Numbered from the stretch's first letter, positions 16,671 to 25,604 are shown. The stretch is DNA of 64,000 nucleotides from Pontivivens sp032464575 (GCA_032464575.1 JAWDKM010000003.1:124001-188000); one strand, 5' to 3'. Program-made: numbers and translations. Notes: generated from the letters alone by a model not told the origin.

Positions 16671-17006
16671 CTACTGTCCCCACCCTTGATACCCCTGCGG
16701 TGGGCAGGGGTTGGGTGTGCCTTCGCCTGCCCGGAAGCGGTCGCATTCGTTGTGGTAGAGCCAGTACCAGATAATGTGGGAGAGGGTGTAGGTGGGGTTG
16801 CTGAGGGCTTTGGCCTCGGCCACCCAATCGGTCATGCGGATGGGTGTGCGAGCCTCCAGCCAGTCGGCATAGTCCCAGGTGGATTTCGGCAGGGTGATCA
16901 GCTCGGTCGCGCCGTTGGGCAGAGCAACGCCTCGGCTTTCGGGGTGGTAGTCGGGATGATTGGGCACGCGGTGGCGCAGATGATGCATATAGGCTTGGTT
17001 GTTCAT
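16671..17006 (-). CDS. Small protein of the mobilization region
   Basis: A 111-residue protein at the downstream end of the mobilization gene run. The segment ELITLPKSTWDYADWLEART resembles the strand and first helix of a ribbon-helix-helix fold, and the following YTLSHIIWYWLYHNECDRF is aromatic. It could be a small DNA-binding protein, but the match is weak. The C-terminal tail is Gly/Pro/Gln-rich. It lies 65 bases after the 181-residue gene on the same strand. Confidence 0.5.
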   Translation of the reverse strand: MNNQAYMHHLRHRVPNHPDYHPESRGVALPNGATELITLPKSTWDYADWLEARTPIRMTDWVAEAKALSNPTYTLSHIIWYWLYHNECDRFRAGEGTPNPCPPQGYQGWGQ

Positions 17007-17070
17007 GCCTGCAGGATACCAAAAAGCGCCCAGAGGCGCTCTAGGTCGATATTCCTAGCAGGGGGGAGGC

Positions 17071-17616
17071 TCAGCGCTCTTGGCCGTGGTCCTTGTCTGG
17101 TTGGTTCACCAGAGGTGTGAAGGCTTTGCTTTGTGCTGGATCGAGGCCATTACGGATGCGCTGCACGGCCTCTTTCGCTTCCGGGGTGGGCGGATCGCGC
17201 TGCCAGCCCTTGTCGTAGCGCGCGACGAGATCGCTGTCTTTCCACAGATCGAGCCGTTCGATGCGCCCGCCACCCAGGTTCTGGGCCGCGTTCTCATCGC
17301 TCAGGCGGGCCTGGAAACTGTAGGCGGGCAGGGTGAGGACCCGCCCGTCGATGGTCTCATGGCTGGTCAGCTCAGCGGCATCGAGCGCGATGCCTGCCTG
17401 CTTCTCCGGCGGTGTGGCCAGGCGTGGGCTCGTCTTGATGCCGGACATGCCCGGCGGGGCGAGATTGAAGGCGGGTTTGGTCACGCCCAGCGGTGGTGTG
17501 ACGCGGGGCGCAGCATTGTCCTGGTCGCGCAGGGAGTTGGGGTCGATCTCCACCTTCTCCGGCTGCGTCTGATGGGGCTGGGCGGCGAAGGTGAAGGGCT
17601 TGCGCGGGTTGGTCAT
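17071..17616 (-). CDS. Hypothetical protein of the mobilization operon
   Basis: A 181-residue protein between the coupling-protein gene and the small gene downstream. The N-terminal 80 residues are Pro/Gln-rich and probably disordered; the C-terminal half, including LPAYSFQARLSDENAA and RIERLDLWKDSDLVARYDKG, looks like a compact domain. No signal peptide or membrane helix. I do not recognise it. Position and orientation suggest an accessory to DNA transfer. Confidence 0.55.
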   Translation of the reverse strand: MTNPRKPFTFAAQPHQTQPEKVEIDPNSLRDQDNAAPRVTPPLGVTKPAFNLAPPGMSGIKTSPRLATPPEKQAGIALDAAELTSHETIDGRVLTLPAYSFQARLSDENAAQNLGGGRIERLDLWKDSDLVARYDKGWQRDPPTPEAKEAVQRIRNGLDPAQSKAFTPLVNQPDKDHGQER

Positions 17617-17702
17617 GGATCAGGTCTCCGATGCATATGAGGGCTGCAAGGCAAAGCCGGGCCAAAGCAGTGCTCTGGCCCGGCCCTCTGAGTCATGACT
17701 GA

Positions 17703-19532
17703 TCAGCTCGCATGCAGATTGCGGCCCTTGGCTTTGAGCGCCTTATCCTCGAACCACGGGACTTTCGTGCCGACGATCGGGTTCATGTTCTCGATAAAGA
17801 GGATCTGGCGGCTTTCATGCAGCCGCATCAGCTCATCCGGGTAGGCCAGCTTACGCTGCGAGGCGGCGCGCGTATCGGTCGTGGTGTTGCTGTCCGACAT
17901 TGAGAGCCCGCCTTGACCATGGCTCGATCCGAAGGTGCGGGCCACGGCAGAGGAGAAGTTCCACACGGTCGTCTCGCCGCACAGGGCGGAGAAGTATTCC
18001 GCCGTCATCCGGTCGTGGCTGCCAAAATACTGGATCACGCCGGCATTGCCGATGAAGGTCTCCCAGCCTTCGCCATAGGTGGTTTTGAGCTGGCTTAAAT
18101 CCTGCACGATGCCCCAGAGCTGCAAGCCGAAGCCTGCCATCAGCCCGTAGGCCTGCTCGATCATGGCTAGCTTTCCAAGCGCAGGCATCTCATCGAGGAT
18201 GAAGAGCACGGGCTGTTTGGGCTTGGCGGCAATGTCGCGCGCATTGACCGTGATCGCTTGCTGGATGACGAGACGCAGCCAGCGATTGAAGCCGTGCAGT
18301 CGATCAGCAGGCAGGATCAGATAGACGCTCATCGCCTTGCGCTTGATATCCTCAAACCGGAAGTCCGAGGCACTCAAGGAGTCGCGAATGCGCGCCGAGT
18401 CCAGAAAGTGCGTATGCGACTGGACCGAGGCCAGCACGTTGGACAGCAGCTTCGGATCCTTTTGCAGGCAGCGCGCTCCAGTGCTCGCCACCACATGATG
18501 GGGGGACTGCACCATGCGCTGGAAGAGCTGGGGCAGGTCTTCCCCATCGAGCAGCAGCAGATCACGCACCCGGCCCAGATGGCGCTGGCCATCCTCATGC
18601 TCGTCCGTAGCCACGTAAAGCAGGATGCCTTGCAGCAGCGCCACCGCCTCATCGTTGAAGAAAGGATCGCGCTCATTGCCGCGCACGACCAGCGCATCGG
18701 CGAGCAGCATGGCATTCTCCGTGATATCGGCATCGCCCTCTTGCAGCCAGTCGAGCGGGTTGAAGCGCGCAGCTTCGCCCGCTTCCGACGCGATCCCCCA
18801 GGGATCGAGCAACCGCACCTCTTGCCCCATGGCCCGGCGCGCCTCCGCGGTGATGAGGGCGTTCTCCCCCTTGGGATCGACCACGATGAAGGAGGCGGTT
18901 GTGCTCAGCAGGTTGGGGATGATCTGCGAGACGCCCTTACCGCTGCGGGTCGGGGCGACGGTGAGCGCATGGCGATCGCCGTGATAGGCAATCGGATAGG
19001 TCGCTTGTCCGGAGCGCACGGTTCCCAGCCGCAGCCCGCCATCACGAAGCAGTCCCTTGGCCATGATCTCCTTGAGGTTCGCCCACATGGCCGAGCCGAA
19101 CGTGGAGGGCACTTCGCCAAGCGCCTTCAAAAGCTTGCGGACCCAATAGCCAAGCCCCGCAAAGAAGGCGATGACCGAGGCGAGCGCAGTCATGCTCCAG
19201 CCTGCGATACCGCTGTCAGAGAGAGCGATCATCGTGATCAGGATGATCGCCATCGCAGCCACAACAGTCCGGAAATACGCAGCATAGGGCGAGAAGAACC
19301 AGCCCAGAGCGAAGCCAATAGCGCCGTGTGCTGCAATCACGCCGAAGCGCAGTGTCCCCGACCAAAACCCGTTGGAGGGACTACTATAGGGACTACGTGT
19401 TTGACGGAGGAGGTCGTCATAATCGCGCTGCGCATGCCACTGCGCATTGGCCGGATCAGCGAGGATCAACCAGAAGAGGCCGATCCACAGCAGGACCGCG
19501 ACGGCGGTGACGAACCATTCAGAATATCTCAT
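17703..19532 (-). CDS. Type IV coupling protein, VirD4/TraG family
   Basis: A 609-residue membrane ATPase. N-terminal helices at about residues 8-25, 63-82, 88-105 and 112-130 anchor it. The Walker A motif is A193-PTRSGKG200, the Walker B region is VLFILDEMPALG, and VVDPKGENALITAEARR follows the first nucleotide loop as in TraG. It brings the relaxase-DNA complex to a conjugation channel. No VirB-type genes are present in the window, so the element is mobilizable rather than self-transmissible as far as seen. It lies 106 bases downstream of the relaxase gene on the same strand. Confidence 0.9.
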   Translation of the reverse strand: MRYSEWFVTAVAVLLWIGLFWLILADPANAQWHAQRDYDDLLRQTRSPYSSPSNGFWSGTLRFGVIAAHGAIGFALGWFFSPYAAYFRTVVAAMAIILITMIALSDSGIAGWSMTALASVIAFFAGLGYWVRKLLKALGEVPSTFGSAMWANLKEIMAKGLLRDGGLRLGTVRSGQATYPIAYHGDRHALTVAPTRSGKGVSQIIPNLLSTTASFIVVDPKGENALITAEARRAMGQEVRLLDPWGIASEAGEAARFNPLDWLQEGDADITENAMLLADALVVRGNERDPFFNDEAVALLQGILLYVATDEHEDGQRHLGRVRDLLLLDGEDLPQLFQRMVQSPHHVVASTGARCLQKDPKLLSNVLASVQSHTHFLDSARIRDSLSASDFRFEDIKRKAMSVYLILPADRLHGFNRWLRLVIQQAITVNARDIAAKPKQPVLFILDEMPALGKLAMIEQAYGLMAGFGLQLWGIVQDLSQLKTTYGEGWETFIGNAGVIQYFGSHDRMTAEYFSALCGETTVWNFSSAVARTFGSSHGQGGLSMSDSNTTTDTRAASQRKLAYPDELMRLHESRQILFIENMNPIVGTKVPWFEDKALKAKGRNLHAS

Positions 19533-19638
19533 GACATATCTCCTGATGTCAGGTTGTGAGTGTCATGAGCGTTAGGAAACGAACCGCGCTGCTTGCGCGG
19601 GTAGAGCACGGTCAATCCGGGTATCGACGCGCAAAGGA

Positions 19639-20946
19639 TCAATGCTCCAGTGTTGGGCCGGATGGGGAGCGCTCCCCCGGCGCGAAGGGCTTAGTGCGAT
19701 CCAGGGCTTTGGGCGGTGGTGCGATCGCCTTGGTCGGCTTGCGCGTGAGGGCTTGTCCGATCTGGCGAGCCAGCAGGGTGCGGTCCTGCTTGTGACGGGC
19801 GCGTATCTCCACGATCCGGCACTGGAGGGCCTTACGATCCTCTATCTGCGCCATCACCAGCCCGTCGCGCTGATCTTGATCGCGCAAAGCACAGGCCCAG
19901 GCCTCCGCCGCATTGCGATCGGCAATCTTGCCATGACGGCCCGTCACCCGGTCCATGAGGCCGGAGAGCCCCGAGCGCAGGCGTTTGGCACGAGCGTCCG
20001 TCTCGCGGCGCCGGCGTTCAGCTTGTTTGCTCTTCAAGAGAGCCCGCTCGGCGCGCTGGTCGCGCACCATCGCTTTGCGTTCATCGATGAGCGGCTGCAT
20101 TTCCCGCGCCTGTTTGGCTTTTGCCTGTGCGATAAACGCCTTCATCTGATTGGTGAGATGACCGCGCATCATCGTGCGCTGTTCTTCGACCGAGGGCAGG
20201 TTGTCCGGCGATCCGAAACGAGCCCCCATCTCCTTGGCCTTCAACCCGGCCCAGCGGGGCAGGGCGTAAACATGCCCCTCCAGATCAACGACAACGAAGC
20301 CGCGCCGATCGCCTTTAGCCAGTGCAAAGCCCTGATCGCGCAGCGCATGGCCAAGCGCCGTGATCGTATCGGAGCGTTCGACGGCCGCCCGCAATCCGGT
20401 CTTGATCTCTCGCGGATCGATCCCCTGCCGTCTGGCCTGTTGCCACTCCGCTAGTGTGAAATTGAGCGGGCTCTTGCCGCCATGAGTTTGAAGGCCTTTG
20501 GGCAAGTCCCAGCCATGCTCCAGATACAGCTCTTTCGACAGGCTCGTCAGCTTGCGCCTGAAATGCGGCAGATTGATCGCGCGCATCCGGCCCGCATCGA
20601 TGCGGGACCAGACGACATGGGCATGCCGCCGGCCCTCCTTCTCATGCAGGATGATTGCGCGGGGCTGGCCATCGAGCCCGAGCTTGGCCTCGGCTTTCTG
20701 CACCGCCTCCCTGAACTCTTCTTCCGTACCGGCATGATTCGGCGGCGGGCTCAATGACAGCGAGAACAGATACTGCCGGGCGCGCGTCGCCTTCGAGATC
20801 GCATGCGCTTCTCGCAGTGCGCCGTGCAGATCATCCGCCATGAACCCGTGCAGCTCCAGCACGGCCACATGGTCATTGTCTTCCTCATTGAGCAGATGCG
20901 CCGCCAGTGCCGCTGCCCCGGCCCGCTGGGATCCTTTGAGGATCAT
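19639..20946 (-). CDS. Relaxase (MobA/VirD2-like)
   Basis: A 435-residue conjugative relaxase that nicks at oriT and pilots the strand. The metal-binding motif is H108-A-H110-VVWSRID, with the typical GRRHAHVVWSR context and upstream PRAIILHEKEG. The C-terminal part is a long Arg/Ala-rich helix. No tyrosine occurs before residue 59; the N-terminus has H17 and H26 instead, unlike MOBP enzymes that carry a nucleophilic Tyr near residue 25. The start is fixed by an ATGA overlap with mobC. The three genes (45-residue ORF, mobC, relaxase) form a tight operon. Confidence 0.88.
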   Translation of the reverse strand: MILKGSQRAGAAALAAHLLNEEDNDHVAVLELHGFMADDLHGALREAHAISKATRARQYLFSLSLSPPPNHAGTEEEFREAVQKAEAKLGLDGQPRAIILHEKEGRRHAHVVWSRIDAGRMRAINLPHFRRKLTSLSKELYLEHGWDLPKGLQTHGGKSPLNFTLAEWQQARRQGIDPREIKTGLRAAVERSDTITALGHALRDQGFALAKGDRRGFVVVDLEGHVYALPRWAGLKAKEMGARFGSPDNLPSVEEQRTMMRGHLTNQMKAFIAQAKAKQAREMQPLIDERKAMVRDQRAERALLKSKQAERRRRETDARAKRLRSGLSGLMDRVTGRHGKIADRNAAEAWACALRDQDQRDGLVMAQIEDRKALQCRIVEIRARHKQDRTLLARQIGQALTRKPTKAIAPPPKALDRTKPFAPGERSPSGPTLEH

Positions 20947-21317
20947 GGCCGCAATCCGAGCGCTTGCATCAGCGTCACCCGCATCCAGGCGATCTCAACG
21001 AGTGCCGCCTGAATATCGGCCTCCAGCGCCTCATCCAGCACCAGCGTGCCCTGATTGAGATGCTTCGCGATCTGGTTGAGATTGTTGGCATGGCGCGTCT
21101 GGCCCAGCCGGGCGAGCAGTTCGGCCAGGAGCTGTTGCTCCGCAACAGGTGGTTTTGACCGCTTGCGGTATGTGGGGGCCTGATCGGCCAAAACCACGGA
21201 CTTTATGTAGGACCCGAGAGGCATCGATCCGGCCCGTGCCTCGATCTGCGCCCGTTCATCTGGGGTGAGCCGTAGCGAGAACGGCGCAGGCCGCACGGCC
21301 TTCTGCCCGGCGCTCAT
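20943..21317 (-). CDS. mobC: Mobilization accessory protein MobC
   Basis: A 124-residue protein with an N-terminal ribbon-helix-helix (FSLRLTPDERAQIEARAG) and the conserved MobC segment ANNLNQIAKHLNQG. MobC-type proteins bind near oriT and assist relaxase melting and nicking. It overlaps the relaxase start by four bases and the upstream small ORF by three (ATGA). The oriT is expected just upstream, within about 21.3-21.7 kb, but I could not identify the nic site. Confidence 0.85.
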   Translation of the reverse strand: MSAGQKAVRPAPFSLRLTPDERAQIEARAGSMPLGSYIKSVVLADQAPTYRKRSKPPVAEQQLLAELLARLGQTRHANNLNQIAKHLNQGTLVLDEALEADIQAALVEIAWMRVTLMQALGLRP

Positions 21318-21451
21318 GGGCGTGGCCCACGCAGCTCAGACCGTCGCGCCTCCACATATTTATCGAACGCCTCTACGTGCTTGAGCTGATCATCCCAATC
21401 CGCTATTGCCTCGAACAGCGAGTTCGAAGTTTCACCTTCGAAGCGCACCAT
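21314..21451 (-). CDS. 45-residue protein at the head of the mob operon
   Basis: A short acidic helical protein (FEAIADWDDQLKHVEAFDKY is its centre) whose TGA overlaps the ATG of mobC as ATGA. That overlap and its sensible composition are the evidence that it is translated. The ATG at 21451 lacks a clear Shine-Dalgarno sequence, and the frame stays open upstream for at least 30 codons, so the true protein may be longer. Possible roles are a regulator or a leader peptide for mobC; unknown. Confidence 0.45.
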   Translation of the reverse strand: MVRFEGETSNSLFEAIADWDDQLKHVEAFDKYVEARRSELRGPRP

Positions 21452-21967
21452 TTTGCTTGGCTGGCTCAGGCCGCCAAGATGCTGGAACCTCCGAAGGTTT
21501 GAGGAGTTCGAAAGAGGTTCTTCGATCGTATGCTGGGGGCATCGAAGGCCGTTTTCAGAATGGTTTCTTTATGCTTGGATAGCGATCGTCATGAATTTTC
21601 CGAGGGCTCGAAAGACAGTTTCTCAGGAACCCGAAAATCTCCTCCACACAACGTGCGGTTTGGCCTCCTAGGTGAGTTTGTCGTTCAAGTGCAGCTTGCC
21701 GTCCTCCAGCACGACTGTCTTCGCTTCGGGGGCACTCATCCGGGCTCGGAAACGGAGTTTCGTCCGGTTTGATCGAGGGCCGGTGACCCTGAGCGGAGGG
21801 TGTCATCATGCCGAAAGCCCGATGCCCGGCCGCCGCGGTTGCGAGGGAGCGGGCGGTCTTCGAACTCATGACGACGAGGCCGCCCCGCAGGCGGTCCAGC
21901 ACAGTCGAATCGGTCAAGAAGGAGCCGGCTTCGCCTTTGGCACGGTCGCGCTGGCCGTGAAGGTCGC

Positions 21968-22525
21968 GTGCAGCGGATTTCATGCGTTCGATGCGCCGTG
22001 CGCCGTGGCCGCGCCATCTTACGGCCAGGAAGCAGCCCACGAGGATCCGCCGCGTTCACAAGGCATCGAAGCAGGCCCGCGCCGCACCGCGCATCCCCGC
22101 CGGGCTTGCCGCCGAAGGTGACCATGTGCGCCGCAGGCGCGCGGAACCTCCGATGACAGATGACGGCCCGGTCGGGGACGGTGGTCCCGGCGGAACAAGG
22201 ACGACCCTGCGTGGCGAATGCCGTCGCCCGGCCTCGGATCTCGTCGATCGGACCATCCATGCCCGGAAGCCCGACGCGTTGGGGGCGACAGGACCGACAT
22301 TCCGGCCGGGGCCGGCTTACCCTGCCTGCCGGCCGTCCGCGATGCGTTCTCTGGGTGGATCGTCGGCTGGGCCATGGGCACCCGCCTGCTCACCGCGTTC
22401 GTGTGCCACGCGTTGAACAGGGCTGTCGGTCGGCACCGGCCCCCGGGTGTAATTTATCACGCTGACCAGTGCTCGCGATACACCTCGATTGTGCCCGGCG
22501 TGCGCCCGTTGACGGGCCAGGTCGG
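21968..22525 (+). pseudogene. Decayed IS3-family transposase (orfB)
   Basis: Transposase sequence is spread over several frames. Recognisable pieces are a VDRTIHARKPDAL segment (22245-22283), DAFSGWIVGWAMGT (about 22342-22385), then ALNRAVGRHRPPGVIYHADQ and SRYTSIV up to about 22495. These match the D-D-E integrase core of IS3-family orfB (DITYVP...DAFSRRIVGW...HHSDRGSQYTS). Frame changes and substitutions (HADQCSR for HSDRGSQ) show it is dead. The stretch 21452-21967 upstream has no convincing gene and probably contains more decay and the oriT region. Confidence 0.6.
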
Positions 22526-22892
22526 CGACGCCTCCGGTGACCCGAGATGACAAGGCGTCCTCGCCACGCTTGGATGCGGCCCGCTCTACCGCTGGACGGT
22601 CCGTACCGAGGCCGAGGCGCGCATCGCCCCGCTCGGGCCGGGCAACGGTCGGGACACCCCCCGGCCGCCCATATGTGGCGCCCGGATATCTCGGCGACCG
22701 GTCACGAAGAAAGGGTTCTCGCCGGACTAGCCCCCCAGAACGGAACCGTCCAAGTCGCCCGGGGGGGGGGTCCGAAACATGCCTATTGCACGGCCGGCCA
22801 CGGGACCGAGAGTGCGTATTTGGGGAAAGATGAAGTTGACGGATGCGGCGTCGTGGCGAAGGCTTTGCGGGTTTGCACAGGAGAGTTGTCCC
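22526..22892. other. Gene-free region with poly-G tract
   Basis: No supported gene. It links the transposase relic to the LysE gene and holds a run of ten G residues at 22761-22770. The promoter for the LysE gene should lie in its last 100 bases, but no clear box is visible. Confidence 0.4.
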
Positions 22893-23507
22893 ATGAGCTT
22901 CGAGATCTGGCTGGCCTTCGCCATCGCCTCCGCCGTCCTGGTCGCCATTCCCGGCCCCACTGTCGTCATGGTGGTGAGCTACGCGATGGGCCAGGGGCGC
23001 AAGGCGGCGTTGTCGGTGGTGCCCGGCGTGGCGCTCGGCGATCTGGTTGCGATGGTGGTGAGCCTTGCGGGTGCGGGCGCGGTGCTGGCGGCTTCGGCGA
23101 CGGCCTTCACGGTTCTGAAGCTCTGCGGAGCGACGTATCTGGTGTGGCTCGGCATCTCGATGTGGCGCACGGCGCCACAGCGGCTGGAGGCGGCTCCGAT
23201 GCGGGGCGGGCGGGTGTTTCGCGATACCTTCATCGTGACCGTGCTGAACCCGAAGGGCATCGTGTTCTTCATCGCCTTCGTGCCGCAGTTCATCGATCCT
23301 GCGCTGCCGCTGCTGCCGCAGACCACCATCCTCGTGACGACCTTCGTGGTGCTGGGCGCCCTCAACGCGTTCCTCTGGGCCGTGGCGGCGGGGACGATGC
23401 GCGACCGGCTGGCCGGTCCGCGCGCGCAGCAGGCGATCGCGCGGGTCGGCGGCAGCTTCCTGATCCTGGCCGGAGCCGTGACGGCGCTGACCCGGCGCGC
23501 CGCGTAA
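22893..23507 (+). CDS. LysE/RhtB family amino-acid exporter
   Basis: A 204-residue inner-membrane exporter with six predicted helices. The family signature is at the N-terminus (IPGPTVVMVVSYAMGQGRKA), followed by LCGATYLVWLGISMW and VTVLNPKGIVFFIAFVPQFI, all typical of LysE/RhtB proteins that export amino acids or homoserine lactone-type compounds. The start at ATG 22893 has AGGAGA nine bases upstream; the frame is open further but without support. Substrate cannot be assigned. It precedes infA in the same direction, separated by a hairpin. Confidence 0.88.
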   Translation: MSFEIWLAFAIASAVLVAIPGPTVVMVVSYAMGQGRKAALSVVPGVALGDLVAMVVSLAGAGAVLAASATAFTVLKLCGATYLVWLGISMWRTAPQRLEAAPMRGGRVFRDTFIVTVLNPKGIVFFIAFVPQFIDPALPLLPQTTILVTTFVVLGALNAFLWAVAAGTMRDRLAGPRAQQAIARVGGSFLILAGAVTALTRRAA

Positions 23508-23547
23508 GGGTTGATTTCCGCGCTTTTTCGGCTCATATCCCTGCGGC

Positions 23548-23566
23548 ACGGGGCCGGGGGCCCCGT
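23548..23566 (+). terminator. GC-rich hairpin between lysE-type gene and infA
   Basis: A perfect 8-bp stem ACGGGGCC/GGCCCCGT with loop GGG. It lies 41 bases after the exporter stop and 27 before infA. There is no uridine tract, so termination is plausible but not certain. Confidence 0.45.
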
Positions 23567-23592
23567 TCTCGTTCACCCTATCTGGAGAGAGC

Positions 23593-23811
23593 ATGGCCAA
23601 GGAAGAGCTGCTTGAATTTCCCGGGGTCGTGACCGAGCTTTTGCCGAACGCGACGTTCCGGGTGAAGCTCGAAAACGGCCATGAGATCATCGCCCATACC
23701 GCAGGCAAGATGCGCAAGAACCGCATCCGCGTGCTGGCGGGCGACAAGGTGCAGGTCGAGATGACGCCCTACGACCTGACCAAGGGGCGGATCAATTACC
23801 GCTTCAAGTAA
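23593..23811 (+). CDS. infA: Translation initiation factor IF-1
   Basis: A 72-residue OB-fold protein, complete, with the family sequence AKEELLEFPGVVTELLPNAT, ENGHEIIAHTAGKMRKNRIR and DLTKGRINYRFK. IF-1 binds the ribosomal A site during initiation with IF-2 and IF-3. GGAGAGA precedes the ATG. The maf gene starts two bases after the stop, and the following genes overlap, so infA-maf-RNase-yacG form one operon. Confidence 0.97.
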   Translation: MAKEELLEFPGVVTELLPNATFRVKLENGHEIIAHTAGKMRKNRIRVLAGDKVQVEMTPYDLTKGRINYRFK

Positions 23812-23812
23812 G

Positions 23813-24385
23813 GTGCGTCTGACGCTGGCGTCCGCCTCCCCCCGCCGCCTCGACCTGCTCGCGCAGATCGGGGTGGTGCCGGACGCGGTGACACCTGCCG
23901 ACATCGATGAGACGCCGAAGCCGGGGGAGCTGCCCCGGCCCTATGCCGCGCGGCTGGCGGAAGAGAAGGCCAGGGCGGTGGGGGGCGAGCTGGTGCTCGC
24001 CGCCGACACGGTGGTCGCGGTCGGGCGGCGGATCTTCGGCAAACCGGTGGATGCGGAGGAGGCGGAGGCGTTCCTGCGCCTGCTCTCCGGCCGCCGGCAC
24101 AAGGTCATCACCGGCGTGGCGCTGAAGGGCGCGAAGCTCTGGACCCGCACGGTGGAGACGGCGGTGAAGCTCAAGCGCCTCTCGGATGCCGAGATCGCCG
24201 ACTACATCGCCTCGGGCGAGTGGCAGGGCAAGGCGGGCGGCTACGCGATCCAGGGGATCGGCGGGGCCTTCGTGCCCTGGATTTCAGGAAGCTACACCAA
24301 TGTCGTGGGTCTGCCGCTGACCGAGACGGCGGGGCTGCTCCGCGCCGCGGGCTACGAGGTCCGCTACACCGGATGTGCCGCATGA
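23813..24385 (+). CDS. maf: Maf-like nucleoside triphosphate pyrophosphatase
   Basis: A 190-residue Maf/HAM1-related pyrophosphatase that hydrolyses non-canonical or free NTPs (dTTP/UTP type in characterised members). Landmarks are LTLASASPRRLDLLAQIG, AADTVVAVGRRIFGKPVD and GKAGGYAIQGIGGAFV with the catalytic Asp in the middle one. The GTG start at 23813 is two bases after infA; no ATG fits. Its stop overlaps the ATG of the RNase gene by three bases (ATGA). Confidence 0.92.
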   Translation: MRLTLASASPRRLDLLAQIGVVPDAVTPADIDETPKPGELPRPYAARLAEEKARAVGGELVLAADTVVAVGRRIFGKPVDAEEAEAFLRLLSGRRHKVITGVALKGAKLWTRTVETAVKLKRLSDAEIADYIASGEWQGKAGGYAIQGIGGAFVPWISGSYTNVVGLPLTETAGLLRAAGYEVRYTGCAA

Positions 24386-25425
24386 AGGGCAGCGTCGTCG
24401 CCATCGAGCCGCGCGCCGACGGGGCTGGAGACATGGCCGCCCTGATGGTGGACGGGCGGCTCCACGATCTGCTGATCGACCCGCCCGAGAGCGACCGCCC
24501 GCAGCCCGGCGCGATCTATCGCGGCATCCTCGATCGCCCGGTGAAGGGCGCGGGCGCCGCCACCGTCCGCCTGCCGAACGGCCAGTCCGGCTGGCTGCGT
24601 GAGGCGAAGGGGATCCGTCCGGGCACCGCACTGCTGCTGCAGGTCACCACCCATGCGGAGCCGGGCAAGGCCGCGCCGCTCAGCCCTCGCCCGATCTTCA
24701 AGTCCCGCTACTCCATCGTGACGCCCGGCGCGCCGGGGCTGAACGTCGCCCGCTCGATCAAGGAGGAAGAGGCGCGCGACCGCCTCGACGTGATCGCACG
24801 CGAGGGGATGGAGGGGGCCGAGGGCCTCGGCCTCGTCATCCGCTCCGCCGCGGCGGAGGCCGAGGACGGCGCGGTGGCCGAGGACATCGCGGAGATGCGG
24901 GCACTGGCAGAGCAGGTACTCGCCGATCCCGGCGCGGAGCCCGAACTGCTGGTGAATGCGCCCGGCGCCGCAACGCTGGCCTGGCGCGATTGGCCGACGC
25001 CGGACCTGGTGGAGGACCGCGCGGGCAGCTTCGCCGATCACGGCGTGCTTGATGAGATCGAACTGCTCCACTCCCCGCGAGAGCCGCTCACCGGCGGCGC
25101 CTGGATGAGTGTCGAGCCGACCTCCGCCCTCGTCGCCGTCGACGTGAACACCGGCGGCGACTTCTCCCCGGCGGCGGGACTGAAGGCCAATCTTGCTGCC
25201 CTCGCCGCCCTGCCGCGCGCGTTGCGGCTCCGCGGCCTCGGCGGGCAGATCGTGCTCGACCTCGCCCCCGCTACCAAGAAGCAGCGTCCCGAACTGGAAG
25301 CGGCCGCCCGCCGTGCCCTGCGGGCCGACGTGGTGGAGACGCAGGTCGTCGGCTGGACGCCGCTCGGCCACCTGGAACTCAACCGCAAGCGCGAGCGTCT
25401 TCCCCTCACGGAGGTGCTGCCATGA
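24382..25425 (+). CDS. Ribonuclease E/G family protein (RNase G-like, short)
   Basis: A 347-residue member of the RNase E/G family, shorter than RNase G (about 490). The catalytic region carries ALVAVDVNTGGDFSPAAG and LGGQIVLDLAPATKKQ, supplying the two magnesium-binding Asp residues. The CPxCxG zinc-link motif of RNase E is absent. The N-terminal S1-like part is abbreviated. This compact form occurs next to infA and maf in many alphaproteobacteria. Start ATG 24382 overlaps the maf stop; the stop overlaps the yacG start. Likely roles are rRNA or mRNA processing. Confidence 0.87.
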   Translation: MKGSVVAIEPRADGAGDMAALMVDGRLHDLLIDPPESDRPQPGAIYRGILDRPVKGAGAATVRLPNGQSGWLREAKGIRPGTALLLQVTTHAEPGKAAPLSPRPIFKSRYSIVTPGAPGLNVARSIKEEEARDRLDVIAREGMEGAEGLGLVIRSAAAEAEDGAVAEDIAEMRALAEQVLADPGAEPELLVNAPGAATLAWRDWPTPDLVEDRAGSFADHGVLDEIELLHSPREPLTGGAWMSVEPTSALVAVDVNTGGDFSPAAGLKANLAALAALPRALRLRGLGGQIVLDLAPATKKQRPELEAAARRALRADVVETQVVGWTPLGHLELNRKRERLPLTEVLP

Positions 25426-25604
25426 GCTGTCCGATCTGCGGCAGGGAGACGGAGCGGAAATACCGCCCGTTCTGCTCGAAACACTGCGCGGACGTGGACC
25501 TGTCGTGCTGGTTCTCGGGCACCTATGCAGTGCCTGCGGAGGAGGAGGACACCCCCGACGAGGTCGAGATCCGCCCCGTCTTTCGCGGCGACGACACGGG
25601 GTGA
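25422..25604 (+). CDS. yacG: DNA gyrase inhibitor YacG
   Basis: A 60-residue zinc protein with C3-P-I-C6 and C18-S-K-H-C22 ligands followed by ADVDLSCWFSGTYAVPAEE, the YacG signature. YacG binds GyrB and inhibits gyrase in E. coli. It begins within the RNase stop (ATGA) and is the last gene of the infA operon; the tRNA gene follows 68 bases later. Confidence 0.92.
   Translation: MSCPICGRETERKYRPFCSKHCADVDLSCWFSGTYAVPAEEEDTPDEVEIRPVFRGDDTG

Noticed and set aside
22317..23747. 476-residue minus-strand open frame across the LysE gene and infA
   Set aside because: Low-complexity shadow; both sense genes are well supported.
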